Part shown: piece after piece, positions 1-9,187 of the stretch
Position numbering within the stretch: position 1 is the first letter of the stretch
How the letters are laid out: each line of letters opens with the position of its first letter
NCBI RefSeq assembly: GCF_011045195.1
Contig: NZ_CP049200.1
Location: forward strand, 310,001-374,000
DNA length: 64,000 nucleotides
Reading direction: 5' to 3'
Source of the DNA: Caulobacter soli
Lineage (GTDB): Bacteria; Pseudomonadota; Alphaproteobacteria; Caulobacterales; Caulobacteraceae
The notes under the pieces: generated by a model
Seen by the model: the letters and a program-made list of their open reading frames with translations, nothing else
Database searches by the model: none
What the model was told of the DNA's origin: nothing
Position numbers and translations under genes: made by a program

Positions 1-1104
1 ATCGTCGAGCGCTCGGAGTTCATGGCCTATGATCTGAGCGCCGGACTGCGCGCGCCGCTGCAGACCGATGTCTATCGCAATGATCGGCCCTACAGGGTCG
101 TCCTGAGATCTTCGCCGAGAATTGACGCGCCCGAAGACAGGGTGGTCATGGAGAGCCTCCCCAAACTGGAGCCCGCGCAAAAGCTGGACCTCGACAAACT
201 GGCGCTGACCCGGCCCCTGCCGGGCGGACCTGATCCCAAAAGGAGCATCGAGGAAATCGCGCCCGGCGTCGTTCAGATCCCGGGCGCTTGGTACACGACG
301 CTGGTCGCCCAGGATGACGGGGTGGTGATCCTCGATGCGCCGATCTCATCGGGCTATTCACGCCAGGTTCTGGAAGAGGCGGCGCGCCGGTTCCCCGGTC
401 TGCCCGTCAAGGCGTTGATCACCTCGACGCCGTTCTACTGGCATGTGGCGGGGATCCGAGAGTACGCCGCCCGAGGCATTCCGATCTATGGCCAAGACCG
501 CAATCTGCCGGTCCTACGAGCCGTGTTGACCGCGCCCCATGCCCTGGCGCCCGATCATCTCAGCCAACATCGGGCCAAGGCGCCGCTGCGCTCGATCTCG
601 GGACCCATGCGCCTCGGGTCCGGGCGCAATGGGCTGCTGATCTTGCCGGTGCGCTATGGCGAGCAGCCGATGCTGATGACCTATCTGGCCCAGGCGCGGC
701 TCCTTCACACCGCGGAGATGGTGCAGCCGCTGGGGCGGGACGGCGCGCTGCTCTATCCAGAAGCCCTGCTCGAGATCGACCGCTCGATCGCCGAGGCCTG
801 CCTGCCGACGGCGGGCCTGCGGCTAATCGGCATGCATATGAGCCCGACGCCGCTGACGGCTCTTGCGCCTGTCATAGCCGCCGCGGCGGCCAATCCAGCC
901 AAGGCGCCGATTAGCCCGCCCGCGCCGCCAGCATGCGTTCAACCTCAGCCTCGGCGGTTTCAGAAATCAGCCGCTTGGGATCAGCGCCCGCCGGACCGTT
1001 CTTCAGCTGCCTGTAGAAGGTGTAGCTGGTCATCGCAAACAGCAGGTCGACGGTCTGGGCTCGGACGCCGTGCGGCGCGCCGGACAGATCCATGCGACCG
1101 ATAA
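1..1104 (+). CDS. MBL-fold hydrolase-like protein, 5' partial
   Basis: The frame is open from base 1, so the ATG at 22 is probably internal and the gene begins outside the window. The middle part reads like a metallo-beta-lactamase fold (EEIAPGVVQI, then VVILDAPISSGY). The usual HxHxDH zinc motif is replaced by STPFYWHVAG, so only one of its histidines is left and metal hydrolase activity is doubtful. After about position 905 the protein becomes proline- and arginine-rich and runs antisense over the 3' third of the TetR gene. A TAG in another frame at 912-914 abuts the TetR stop, so the natural end is probably there and a frameshift may lie just before it. Function unknown. Confidence 0.55.
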   Translation: MVERSEFMAYDLSAGLRAPLQTDVYRNDRPYRVVLRSSPRIDAPEDRVVMESLPKLEPAQKLDLDKLALTRPLPGGPDPKRSIEEIAPGVVQIPGAWYTTLVAQDDGVVILDAPISSGYSRQVLEEAARRFPGLPVKALITSTPFYWHVAGIREYAARGIPIYGQDRNLPVLRAVLTAPHALAPDHLSQHRAKAPLRSISGPMRLGSGRNGLLILPVRYGEQPMLMTYLAQARLLHTAEMVQPLGRDGALLYPEALLEIDRSIAEACLPTAGLRLIGMHMSPTPLTALAPVIAAAAANPAKAPISPPAPPACVQPQPRRFQKSAAWDQRPPDRSSAACRRCSWSSQTAGRRSGLGRRAARRTDPCDR

Positions 1105-1543
1105 CGGCGTCGAGCATGCTCCGGCGCAGCTCGTTGCGCGCGGCCAGTTCCCGGTCTAGATCGGGGTCAAGCGCGATTGCCTCATTCAGACGGCTCACGG
1201 CGGGATCGCCGCCCCAGAAATCACAAAACACGCCGATGATCGTACGCAGGGCCTCGCGCGGGGGACCGCTGATCACCGCTTGGGGCAGATCCTTCAGACC
1301 GCCTTCTAGCGCCAGGCGATCGAACACGGCCTTGAGCAGGGCCCGACGAGAGCCAAACTGGTTGTAGAGGGTCAGGCGGGTCAGACCCGCGGCCTTGGCC
1401 ACGGCGTCGAGCGTGAAGGACGCGACCGGCTCGGCGCGCAGGAAAGCCGCCGCCGCAACGATCACCTGCTGACGGCTTTCCTCGACGGCGGCGGCGCGCG
1501 AGCGATTGTCGTAGCGGCGCGGGGGCGCTTTTTCCGTAACCAT
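911..1543 (-). CDS. TetR/AcrR family transcriptional regulator
   Basis: The 210-residue protein has the usual TetR size and layout. An N-terminal helix-turn-helix (residues about 20-65) contains FTLDAVAKAAGLTRLTLYNQ followed by FGSRRALLKAVFD, the standard recognition-helix pattern. The C-terminal two thirds are helical and ligand-binding in this family. The gene lies tail-to-tail with the MBL-like gene, and the amidohydrolase gene upstream is on the same strand, so the target is not obvious. The ligand cannot be read from the sequence. Confidence 0.85.
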   Translation of the reverse strand: MVTEKAPPRRYDNRSRAAAVEESRQQVIVAAAAFLRAEPVASFTLDAVAKAAGLTRLTLYNQFGSRRALLKAVFDRLALEGGLKDLPQAVISGPPREALRTIIGVFCDFWGGDPAVSRLNEAIALDPDLDRELAARNELRRSMLDAVIGRMDLSGAPHGVRAQTVDLLFAMTSYTFYRQLKNGPAGADPKRLISETAEAEVERMLAARAG

Positions 1544-1648
1544 CGGGCTTGAACTAAGGCCAAATGCCCAGGGCGCGCAATGTCGGAACCCTGGGCGGCC
1601 CGTAAAAGCTACGGCGCGATGGGCGGTGTTCCGGACACGGACGCCACG

Positions 1649-2518
1649 CTAAGGCAAGCCCAGCAGAGCGGCGGCGTTGTCGTGGAAGATCCGGGCCTGT
1701 TCTTGTGGCGTGAAGCCAAGATCACGGACGGCCTGCGCGGCCTCGGCTGGCGTGTCGACGGGCCAATCAGAGCCGAACAGGAAGTGGTTCACGCCGATCT
1801 GTCGAATGGTCCAAACCAGTTCGGGGCCCACCGGAGAGTTGGCGTAGGTCGTGGCGATGGCGGACAGATCGAAATAGACGCTCTCGCCAACGCCAAGCTT
1901 GCGAAGCTTGGCGAAGGTGATGGTCTCGCGAAACTCCGCCAGACCCATATGCGCCAGGATGAGTTTGGCTTTCGGGTTGGCCGCGGCCAGCAGCAGGAAC
2001 TTGCCCATCTCGCTGGCGTCCCAAGGCTTATAGGAGTCGAAAAGCACGACAAGGCCGCGCTCGCTGCAGCGAGTGACCACAGCGGTCACCGCTGGATCGC
2101 CGACATCGAAGTTCTGAGTGTTGGGGTGGAGCTTGATCACCTTAACCCCTCGCGCGGCGACCCTATCGATTTCGGCAAGCGCGGCCTCTCCGTCAGCGGG
2201 GTGGACCGAAGCGATGGGAAAGAGCCGGTCCTGGCTGGCCGCGGCGGCGGCGATCACCGCATCGTTTTGCGACCGGGTCTTGGCCAGTTGCGCTGCCCTG
2301 GCCACGACGATGAGGCCGCTGACGCGGACGCCGGCCTGCGCGTCCAGGCCCAGGATCGTCTCTGCGCCCACGGGCTGGCCCGGCATGACGACGTCATCCT
2401 CGCCAAAGCGAACATGGGCATGGGTGTCGATGATCGGCCCGTCATAGCGCTCCTGGGCCCAGGCCTGCGATGCTGAAAGCGAGACAAGGAGCGCGAATGC
2501 GGCGCAGGGAGCTTTCAT
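1649..2518 (-). CDS. Exported amidohydrolase family protein
   Basis: An amidohydrolase-2-type TIM-barrel enzyme of 289 residues. The chosen start gives a clean Sec signal peptide (MKAPCAAFALLVSLSASQ, cleavage near AWA-QE). Metal-site motifs are visible: DTHAHVRF near the mature N-terminus, KLHPN, LILAHMG and the late FGSDWPVDTP. The protein should hydrolyse or decarboxylate a small cyclic or carboxylic substrate in the periplasm, but the substrate is unknown. An upstream in-frame extension to 2899 runs antisense across the next gene and is very unlikely. Confidence 0.85.
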   Translation of the reverse strand: MKAPCAAFALLVSLSASQAWAQERYDGPIIDTHAHVRFGEDDVVMPGQPVGAETILGLDAQAGVRVSGLIVVARAAQLAKTRSQNDAVIAAAAASQDRLFPIASVHPADGEAALAEIDRVAARGVKVIKLHPNTQNFDVGDPAVTAVVTRCSERGLVVLFDSYKPWDASEMGKFLLLAAANPKAKLILAHMGLAEFRETITFAKLRKLGVGESVYFDLSAIATTYANSPVGPELVWTIRQIGVNHFLFGSDWPVDTPAEAAQAVRDLGFTPQEQARIFHDNAAALLGLP

Positions 2519-2613
2519 GGATCTCTCACTCCAAAGGTCATTGAACATCATGTGCGATCGATTGCGCTGACGGCGACACGCGGCGGCGGCCTTCTCCAAG
2601 GCCAGCGCGGCCG

Positions 2614-3300
2614 TTAGACGAAGAGAACGGCGCACCCATCCACGATCAGGTGCGCCAGAATGTTGGCCGTAAGGTTTCGGCGCCAGACATAGAGCGCGGT
2701 GAGCACCGCGCCGCCGAATCCGGCGACGACAAGATGGGCCCAGCCCCAGGCGCCGACATGGGCGATCGTGAACGCCGCCCATGTCACGAGGGCGGCTGTG
2801 GCGCTTCCCGAGAAGTCTTTTAGGCGCTCGAATCCATAGCCTCGAAACAGGAGCTCCTCCGCCGTCGCCGCGCGCACGACGGAGGCGAGGCGCCACCAAA
2901 GCGGCGTCGAGGCGAGATTGGAGATCGCCGCGCCTTCCTGTGTGCCGGCGGGATGGAAGAGGACGAGATAGAAGAGCGGCAAACCGGCCATCATCACGGC
3001 CGCCGCGCCAAGGGCGCAGACATAGTCAAAAGGTCGGAGAGGCCGCAGACCGATTGAGTCCAACGGACGGCGCTCGACCTGCGCGACATGGAGCGCCAGC
3101 CCTGCGACCACGGCCCACCAAATGAGTTCGTAGCCCACCAGGTGCGCGACGTCGCGAAACTCATCCTCCCAGCGCGACAGGGGAAGAAGCGGAAAGCCCA
3201 GCGCCAAGACGAGGCCGATCAGGGAAAGGCGAAGTCGAGCAAATTCGGCGCTCGCCGTCAGCGGCGCGCAAGCCGATCGCCTGGCATGCCTGTTGTCCAC
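2614..3300 (-). CDS. CPBP family intramembrane metalloprotease
   Basis: A 228-residue membrane protein with about six hydrophobic helices and the CPBP (Abi/Rce1-like) motifs in order: AEELLFRGYGFER (EExxxR), FTIAHVGAWGW (FxxxH) and HLIVDG near the C-terminus. The family contains intramembrane proteases, some of them bacteriocin-immunity proteins. The substrate here is unknown. The start is a GTG at 3300. The gene ends about 95 bases before the amidohydrolase start and could be read on the same transcript. Confidence 0.85.
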   Translation of the reverse strand: MDNRHARRSACAPLTASAEFARLRLSLIGLVLALGFPLLPLSRWEDEFRDVAHLVGYELIWWAVVAGLALHVAQVERRPLDSIGLRPLRPFDYVCALGAAAVMMAGLPLFYLVLFHPAGTQEGAAISNLASTPLWWRLASVVRAATAEELLFRGYGFERLKDFSGSATAALVTWAAFTIAHVGAWGWAHLVVAGFGGAVLTALYVWRRNLTANILAHLIVDGCAVLFV

Positions 3301-3447
3301 TCACGCTCCTCCTGGCTTGCGCCGCCGCCTTGGGGCTTTCATCGCCGCAACCGATATATTAGATATACAACAGGTAAAGTTAAATTGTTGCAAGGTAGGG
3401 GGCGCCGTCGTCCGTCGCAGCCGCGATGGTCTCGAGTTCCCGATCCG

Positions 3448-3545
3448 TCAGTCCTCGTCGATGAGGCTGCGGTTCTTGGTGTCGGGCATGCGCAGATAGA
3501 CGATCAGCGACACCGCGATCCTGTCGGCGCCGCCGGCGCTCAGCG
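3448..3545 (-). pseudogene. Remnant of an MFS-type transporter C-terminus
   Basis: Read on the minus strand, this stretch translates as about 30 codons ending in IVYLRMPDTKNRSLIDED and a TGA at 3450-3448. This is a typical last-helix-plus-tail of a major facilitator transporter. There is no start codon and no room for the rest of the gene, because the LysR gene ends at 3552. I read it as the stump of a deleted gene. An AT-rich patch at about 3350-3390 lies just beyond it. Confidence 0.45.
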
Positions 3546-3551
3546 TTGACG

Positions 3552-4442
3552 TCAGAAGGGTGTCATCGCCTCGACAAACCAGTCGCGCAGCGCCACGACA
3601 TCAGGCCGCTCGCTGAGGGCCGGAGCGCAGGCGAAGGAATAGGTCTCGCCTGACAGAGTCTGGCTGAACGGCGCGACCAGAAGGCCGTTGGCCAAGGCGT
3701 CGGCGGCGATGACCAAACTGACGATGGCGACGCCTTGGCCCGCGACCGTCGCCTGGACCGCGTAGAGGCTGTCGGTGAAGCGCAGGCCCGTTTCGGTATC
3801 GAGGTCCAAAACGCCGACTTGGTCGCACCAGCGCCGCCAGTCCGGCGATGGGCGCGGCGCGACCCGGCCGTCGATATGGATGAGCCGAGCGCGCGTCAGA
3901 TCCTCGACCGTCCGCAGGCGCAAACTCGGGCTGCAGACCGGGGCGAAGGCGTCTTGGCATAGCGCCGTGGTCGCCGCGCCGGGGAAGGGGCCTTTGCCAT
4001 AGCGGATGGCCAGATCGACGCCGCCGGGGCGAAGCTCGACGATCTGATCGGACGCTTGAAGACGCAGTTCCAACTTTGGAAACCGGGTCTGCAGCTCGGT
4101 TAGCCGCGGCACCAGCCATTGGCTCAGGAAAGCCGGCGTGGCCGAAAGCGTCAGGATGGCGCCGGCGTTGGACCGCCGTAGGCGGCCCACGGCGCGATCG
4201 ATCTCCGCGAAGCTCGAGGCGGCCGCCTCATAAAGGATTTGGCCCTGGAGGGTGAGGGCGACCCGGCGCGGACTTCGATCGAGCAACCGCCCGCCCAGAT
4301 GTTCTTCCAACTGCCGCACCTGATGGCTGATCGCCGTGGGGGTCACCAGGAGTTCAGCGGCGGCGCGCTTGAAGCTGGCCAGCCTGGCGGCCGCTTCGAA
4401 CGCGCGCAAGGCGCCCAGCGGCGGGAGATCAAAGCTTGCCAT
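3552..4442 (-). CDS. LysR family transcriptional regulator (GcvA-like)
   Basis: The 296-residue protein starts with a classic LysR winged helix: LPPLGALRAFEAAARLASFK, then AAAELLVTPTAISHQVRQLE. The effector domain has RLRLQASDQ-type and DLAIRYGKGPFPG segments seen in GcvA-like members. It is divergent from the PhzF-family gene with 117 bases between the two starts, the usual arrangement for a LysR regulator and its target. The shared intergenic region 4443-4559 should hold the operator. Confidence 0.9.
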   Translation of the reverse strand: MASFDLPPLGALRAFEAAARLASFKRAAAELLVTPTAISHQVRQLEEHLGGRLLDRSPRRVALTLQGQILYEAAASSFAEIDRAVGRLRRSNAGAILTLSATPAFLSQWLVPRLTELQTRFPKLELRLQASDQIVELRPGGVDLAIRYGKGPFPGAATTALCQDAFAPVCSPSLRLRTVEDLTRARLIHIDGRVAPRPSPDWRRWCDQVGVLDLDTETGLRFTDSLYAVQATVAGQGVAIVSLVIAADALANGLLVAPFSQTLSGETYSFACAPALSERPDVVALRDWFVEAMTPF

Positions 4443-4559
4443 GCTGAATTTATTTCATCTTCGGACGAGGAATTCGATTTTGCGTCGGGCCATGGCGGAG
4501 AACAAGGTGTCCGCAGACTCATCCTGGATGATCCCGCCAACACCTGGAGCGCTCACTGT

Positions 4560-5435
4560 ATGACCCGTCTTGTCGCCGGTCTTATCGATGTCTTCGCCGA
4601 CGCTCCGTTGAGCGGCAATCCGCTGGCGGTCGTGGAAGGCGGCGAGGGGTTGGACGACAGTCTCCTGCGCCGCATCGCCGGTGAGTTCAACCAGGCCGAA
4701 ACGACCTTTGTCCTGGCCAGCGACCGCGCCGACTGGAGGCTGCGCTCGTTCACCGCCAACGGCTCCGAAGTGTTCGGCGCGGGGCACAACGCGTTGGGGG
4801 CCTGGCTGTGGCTGGCCCATCATGGCCGGCTTGGCGAGTTGGTCGAAGCTAGGACGTTTCATCAGGAGATCGGCGTGGACGTGCTGCCGATCACCCTGCA
4901 GGCGCGAGAGGGCCGCATCCAAGGCCGCATGCGCCAGGCGCGGCTGCGCCTGCTGGAGCCGCTGGCCGCGGTTGACCGCCTCGCCGCGGGGCTGGGCCTT
5001 GAGCCCGCCGACATCTTGCCCTTTCCGCCGCCGCGGACGGCCGACACCGGCGCGCCGCACCTGATGGTGCGCGTGGGCGACGCGGCGGCGGTCGATCGCT
5101 GCGCGCCGCTCGCCGCGGCGCTTCTGGCGGTGTTGGTGCCGGCCGGCGCGGAGGGGTGCTACGTTTACGCCTTCGACGAGGCGACCCCCGGCGCGGCCTA
5201 TGCCCGCTTCTTCAATCCGACCGTGGGGCTCTGGGAGGATGCGGCGACGGGGACGGCGGCAGGGCCGCTGACAGCCTATCTTGGATCCTCGGGCCTGCTG
5301 GGCTCGGACGGAACCCTGGTGATCGAGCAGGGCGTGAAAATGGGGCGCCGCAGCCTGCTGAGCGTACGGTTGGGGCCGGATCCGGAGCTGTCCGGCGCGG
5401 GCGTCGTCGTTCTTCGGGGCGAGCTCGTCGTCTAG
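4560..5435 (+). CDS. PhzF family isomerase/epimerase-like protein
   Basis: A 291-residue PhzF-fold protein. The N-terminus VFADAPLSGNPLAVV is diagnostic. The putative catalytic Glu lies in FNQAETTFVL, the conserved His in FGAGHNALGAW, and the C-terminal half carries EDAATGTAAGPLTAYL, matching the family ED-x-x-TG-[ST] signature. PhzF homologues isomerise or epimerise small acids. The substrate is unknown. The ATG at 4560 begins the conserved domain, while the longer frame from 4239 runs antisense into the LysR gene. The gene is probably controlled by the divergent LysR regulator. Confidence 0.85.
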   Translation: MTRLVAGLIDVFADAPLSGNPLAVVEGGEGLDDSLLRRIAGEFNQAETTFVLASDRADWRLRSFTANGSEVFGAGHNALGAWLWLAHHGRLGELVEARTFHQEIGVDVLPITLQAREGRIQGRMRQARLRLLEPLAAVDRLAAGLGLEPADILPFPPPRTADTGAPHLMVRVGDAAAVDRCAPLAAALLAVLVPAGAEGCYVYAFDEATPGAAYARFFNPTVGLWEDAATGTAAGPLTAYLGSSGLLGSDGTLVIEQGVKMGRRSLLSVRLGPDPELSGAGVVVLRGELVV

Positions 5436-5470
5436 GAGGCGACGCATCGAAACCTTGAGTGCGGAGGGGC

Positions 5471-6409
5471 CTAGCCGAAGACGCTCGGGTCGAAGAAGGC
5501 GGCGACGTCGGCACGCTTGGGAAAGATCCCCCGAGCAGCGTAGTCGTTGGTCACGGCCTGGGCTGCGGCGATGATCTGTGGCGTGATCGGCGACAACGGA
5601 CGCTCGCCGCGCCGGGCCAGGGTGGTCCTGGCCAGTTCGGGCGTCATCGAGGTTTGCGCCGCATAGTAGGCCGCGTAGGCGTCGAGATTGGCGCCTGTCC
5701 AGGCGCGGGCCTTGGCGATGCGGCCGAACGCGTCGCGCAGGGCCAGCCGCTTCTTGGGATCGGCCAGCGCCTTGTCCGAAGCGGCGAAGAACGTGACGCT
5801 GTTGTTGATCCCTTCGCCGTCGCGCAACAGGCGCGCGCCTTCGGCCTGGGCGCGGGCGAGGTTGGGGTCGTTGGTCGCCCAGGCCTCGATCTGGCCGTTC
5901 TGGAAGGCGGCCAACGCGTCGGGTTGCAGCATGTAGCCTGGCTTGATGTCGCCGTCCTTCAGTCCGGCTTCCCGGATCGCCGCGTAGAGCACCGCGTCGG
6001 CGGTGCCGCCGGGCGCGGTGGAGACGATGATCTTGCGGCCCTTGAGCTGGGCGACCGAGCGGATGTCCGACTTGGCCGGGACCAGGATGCCGATCCCTTT
6101 CGAGGACGAGGCGGCGGCCGCGACGATCTTGTAGGGGCGACCCAGGATCGCGCCCAGCAGCACCAGGTTGTCGATCGCCACCAGGGTGTCGACCGCGCCA
6201 GAGCTGGCGGCCTCGAACAGGGGCGTGGGCGTGGCGAAATTGGCCCACTCGACCTTGTAGGGCGCGCCGTCGAAAGCCTTGGAGGCGTCGGCGGCCAGGC
6301 GTTGGCCGCGCTGCTGGTCGCCCAGCACCAGGGTCACGCGGGCGTCCTTGGGCCCGCAGGCGACCAGGCCGGCCGCCGCGCCAAGGCCCAGGAAGGCTCG
6401 TCTTTGCAT
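5471..6409 (-). CDS. ABC-type substrate-binding lipoprotein (SsuA/NrtT-like)
   Basis: The 312-residue protein starts MQRRAFLGLGAAAGLVACGP, a twin-Arg-like start with a lipobox (LVAC), so it should be exported and lipid-anchored. The two-lobe binding fold of the SsuA/TauA/ThiY type is indicated by EWANFATPTPLFEA, LKGRKIIVST and EAWATNDPNLA. It starts 14 bases after the stop of the TonB receptor and is surely co-transcribed. It is a close relative of the SBP at 29176, which is also paired with a receptor. No permease is present. The ligand is probably a small sulfonate, sulfate ester or amine, unproven. Confidence 0.85.
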   Translation of the reverse strand: MQRRAFLGLGAAAGLVACGPKDARVTLVLGDQQRGQRLAADASKAFDGAPYKVEWANFATPTPLFEAASSGAVDTLVAIDNLVLLGAILGRPYKIVAAAASSSKGIGILVPAKSDIRSVAQLKGRKIIVSTAPGGTADAVLYAAIREAGLKDGDIKPGYMLQPDALAAFQNGQIEAWATNDPNLARAQAEGARLLRDGEGINNSVTFFAASDKALADPKKRLALRDAFGRIAKARAWTGANLDAYAAYYAAQTSMTPELARTTLARRGERPLSPITPQIIAAAQAVTNDYAARGIFPKRADVAAFFDPSVFG

Positions 6410-6423
6410 GGGATGCTCCACGA

Positions 6424-8919
6424 TCAGAACTTGTAGCCGACGCGGGTGTAGTAGTACCCGCCGGTCAGGCCGAACGGCGAGAAGGCCCCGTACTTGCCGC
6501 CGCCATTGGTGCTGACGATTCCGACCGTGTCGGGATAGGTGTCGAAGAGGTTGTCGGCCCCGACCGTCAGGGCCAGCTTCTCGGTGACCGCGTAGGTGAC
6601 CGACAGGTCCGCGATCCACTTGGCCCCGAAGGTACGATCGTCGCTCGCCACGGTGGCGACCTGGGTGACCTTGTCGTAGCGCGTGCCGCGCAGGTCCACG
6701 GTCCAGGCGTCCTTGGTCCAGCCGGCCGAGGCGATCAGCTTGGTCTCGGGATAGCCGACCGTCAGCGTGCCCTGCTGCACGCGGTCGAACAGCACCAGGC
6801 CCGATCCCAGCGAGGCCAGCTGCGGCGGGTTGGCCTTGATGTTCTGGATCTTGGTCTTGTTCCAGTTGAAGCCCAGGCCCAGCTTCAGTTCGCCGAGGTC
6901 GCCCAGGCTGGCGCGATACTCGCTGACCAGGTCGACGCCGCGCGTGCGGGTGTCGATGGCGTTGGCGAAGTACTGGACGTAGATGTCGGTCGGCAGGCCG
7001 GCTGCCGCCAGCAGGACATTGACCCCCGGACCGCTCAACGTGCTGGTCAGGGCGATGCGGTCGTCGATGTCGATCTGGTAGGCGTCCAGCGTGGCCGAGA
7101 AGCCATGGCCCGGGGTGAAGGTCAGACCGGCGCTGTAGTTGCGGGCCTTTTCAGGCTTCAGGGGCTGGGCGCCGAGCGCTTCGGCCAGCGGCGAGTCGAC
7201 CCGCACGACCTTGGTCGGGAACTGGTAGAGGACCCCGGCGATGGTCTGGGTCGAATAGCGGCGCTGTCCGTAGAGCTGCTGGCTGAGCGACGGCGCGCGC
7301 AATCCGGTGCTGACCGTGCCGCGCAGGGCCAGGGCCGGGGTGAGCTCGTAGCGCGTGGTCAGCTTGCCGCTGACGGTGTCGCCCGTGCTGTCGTCATAAT
7401 GCTCGGCGCGGCCGGCGACACCGACGTACCAGGCGGAGGTCGGGTTGATCCCCAGATCGACATAGGCGGCCAGGTTGGTGCGCTTGGCCTGTCCCGCGTC
7501 GCTGGCGTCAACGGTGTTGACGCCCTGGACCCCGATCAGCGCCGGCTTGCCGGCCAGCGGGCCCGAGGTGAACAGATAGCCGCCGTTGGCGTAGGCGGCG
7601 GCGTCGCCGGCCTCGACCTTGTACTTTTCCAGTCGATGCTCGGCGCCGATCGCGACGGTCAACGGGCTGGAGAGGCCCACGTCGTAGCTGCGATCCAGAT
7701 CAAGATTGGTGGTCCAGACCGTGGAGGTCAGGTCATAGAGCTTGAAGTGGGTGGGACTGGCCGGGCCGAGCGAGGGGTTGAGGGTGTCGGCGCTGGAATG
7801 GCTGATGTTGCGCCCAAGCGCCGAGCTGAGGTCCCAGGCCCATTCGCCGACCTTGCCCTTCAGACCCGACGTCACCTCGAAGTCGGTTTCCTTGAGCTTG
7901 TAGAGCGGGATGAAGCCGTCGGGCGCCAGCTGCAGGATGTTGGTGTTGGCGTTGGGCCGGCGCTTGGTCTGACGGGCGTTGCCGCTGCGGGCCCCGGCCG
8001 TGGCGAAGGTGTAGAAGTCGGTGGTGGCCGAGACCGGAGTCTGCAGGTTGATCGCCGCCGTCACCGCGCGCACCACGGGGTTGCCGTTGTAGTCGCCGCG
8101 CTTGGGATTGGCTTCGCGTGGGTCGGGCGCGCCGCCGGCCAGGGGATAGTAGAAGCTGCCGGTGGCCGGGTCGTTGCGGTCGGTGCGCCCCTGGTACTTG
8201 GCCTCGACCGCGAGATGAACGAAGCCCGTGTCCTTGAAAGTTGTCCCCCAGTCGGCGTTGGCGTGGGCGTTCTCGCCGTCGCTTTCGAAGGTCTGGCCCA
8301 GATCGGCCGAGACCTGCCCGCCGGGGGCGGATTTCAGGATGAGGTTGATCACGCCGGCGATGGCGTCGGAGCCATACTGGGCGGCGGCGCCGTCGCGCAG
8401 CACCTCCACGCGGCTGATCGCCGAAGTCGGGATCTGGTCGAGGTCCACGGGCGTGGCCCCACTGGTGTCGAGGTTGGAGTTCATCAGCAGGCTGGTCGGA
8501 TGACGACGTTTGCCGTTGACCAGCACCAGGGTGTAGCCGCCGCCCAGGCCGCGCATGCTGACGGGGCGCACGACGTTGTTGTGCGCGAAGCCGTTGACCG
8601 TGCCGTAGTTGACCGACGGCAGCAGCACCGCCAGCGCTTCCTTCAGGGTCACCTTGCCGGTGTCCGACAGCTGTTCGCCGCCGATCACGTCGATGGGGGA
8701 GGGGCTGTCGGCCACGGTGCGCGGCTTGCCGCGCAGGCCGGTGACGATCACTGCGTCGACCGCCGAGGCGCCGTCGACATCGGCGGACGCGGTGGCGGGC
8801 TCGGCGGCCCAGACCGGCGCGCCAACCGCCAAGGCGGCCAGGATCGTGCTGGTCATCAACACTGCGCGCTGGGTCTTCGCCCGACGCTCGGCGGCGCTTG
8901 CCGTCACCTGGTTCGACAT
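6424..8919 (-). CDS. TonB-dependent receptor (outer membrane)
   Basis: An 831-residue receptor. It has a signal peptide after an Arg/Lys-rich start (LMTSTILAALAVGAPVWA), a TonB-box-like DAVIVTG, a plug domain (SMRGLGGGYTLVLVNGKRR, VEVLRDGAAAQYGSDAIAGV) and a 22-strand-type barrel ending in YYYTRVGYKF with a terminal Phe. It should import a scarce ligand using TonB energy. The lipoprotein SBP follows 14 bases downstream. It is paralogous to the receptor at 30141, sharing for example RTVADSPSPIDVI versus RTVADSPAPIDII. An AT-rich region with inverted repeats lies upstream. Confidence 0.92.
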   Translation of the reverse strand: MSNQVTASAAERRAKTQRAVLMTSTILAALAVGAPVWAAEPATASADVDGASAVDAVIVTGLRGKPRTVADSPSPIDVIGGEQLSDTGKVTLKEALAVLLPSVNYGTVNGFAHNNVVRPVSMRGLGGGYTLVLVNGKRRHPTSLLMNSNLDTSGATPVDLDQIPTSAISRVEVLRDGAAAQYGSDAIAGVINLILKSAPGGQVSADLGQTFESDGENAHANADWGTTFKDTGFVHLAVEAKYQGRTDRNDPATGSFYYPLAGGAPDPREANPKRGDYNGNPVVRAVTAAINLQTPVSATTDFYTFATAGARSGNARQTKRRPNANTNILQLAPDGFIPLYKLKETDFEVTSGLKGKVGEWAWDLSSALGRNISHSSADTLNPSLGPASPTHFKLYDLTSTVWTTNLDLDRSYDVGLSSPLTVAIGAEHRLEKYKVEAGDAAAYANGGYLFTSGPLAGKPALIGVQGVNTVDASDAGQAKRTNLAAYVDLGINPTSAWYVGVAGRAEHYDDSTGDTVSGKLTTRYELTPALALRGTVSTGLRAPSLSQQLYGQRRYSTQTIAGVLYQFPTKVVRVDSPLAEALGAQPLKPEKARNYSAGLTFTPGHGFSATLDAYQIDIDDRIALTSTLSGPGVNVLLAAAGLPTDIYVQYFANAIDTRTRGVDLVSEYRASLGDLGELKLGLGFNWNKTKIQNIKANPPQLASLGSGLVLFDRVQQGTLTVGYPETKLIASAGWTKDAWTVDLRGTRYDKVTQVATVASDDRTFGAKWIADLSVTYAVTEKLALTVGADNLFDTYPDTVGIVSTNGGGKYGAFSPFGLTGGYYYTRVGYKF

Positions 8920-9001
8920 GAAAATCCCCCAACTCCCGCAAAAGGCGGAGGCCTCAGCTAAACGAGACGAGGGTTTCAGCAAGTGAGTTATCGTGCATTA
9001 T

Positions 9002-9145
9002 CTTATGAGTGATAAGCATATATGGTTATCATATAGATCCAATTATGTTCTGGTATGATTGAATAGGTTGTGTTCGTTTCGTCGTTCGCCTTGATATCAT
9101 CTTAATGATGACTTGAAGGTCTTGGATATTCTCTGGGAATTCCCA
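9002..9145. promoter_or_regulatory. AT-rich divergent control region with several inverted repeats
   Basis: This region lies between the divergent TonB receptor (start 8919) and the SDR gene (start 9188). It is far more AT-rich than its surroundings. Dyads seen are CTTAT-N5-ATAAG at 9002-9016, TATATG-N5-CATATA at 9019-9035 and the perfect palindrome TGGGAATTCCCA at 9134-9145. These are plausible operators for a regulator controlling both directions. No regulator gene adjoins, and the binding protein is unknown. Confidence 0.5.
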
Positions 9146-9187
9146 TAGTCAGGTCCGTGGACCTTGGGGTCCGTCGAGGAGACGAAG

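Noticed and set aside
1580..2476. Long plus-strand open frame antisense to the amidohydrolase gene
   Set aside because: High GC leaves long open antisense frames throughout. The minus strand has clear enzyme motifs and a signal peptide, so this is a shadow.
7105..8961. 618-codon plus-strand frame antisense to the TonB receptor
   Set aside because: Gly/Arg/Val-rich composition and no domain. It exists only because of codon bias in the real gene on the other strand.
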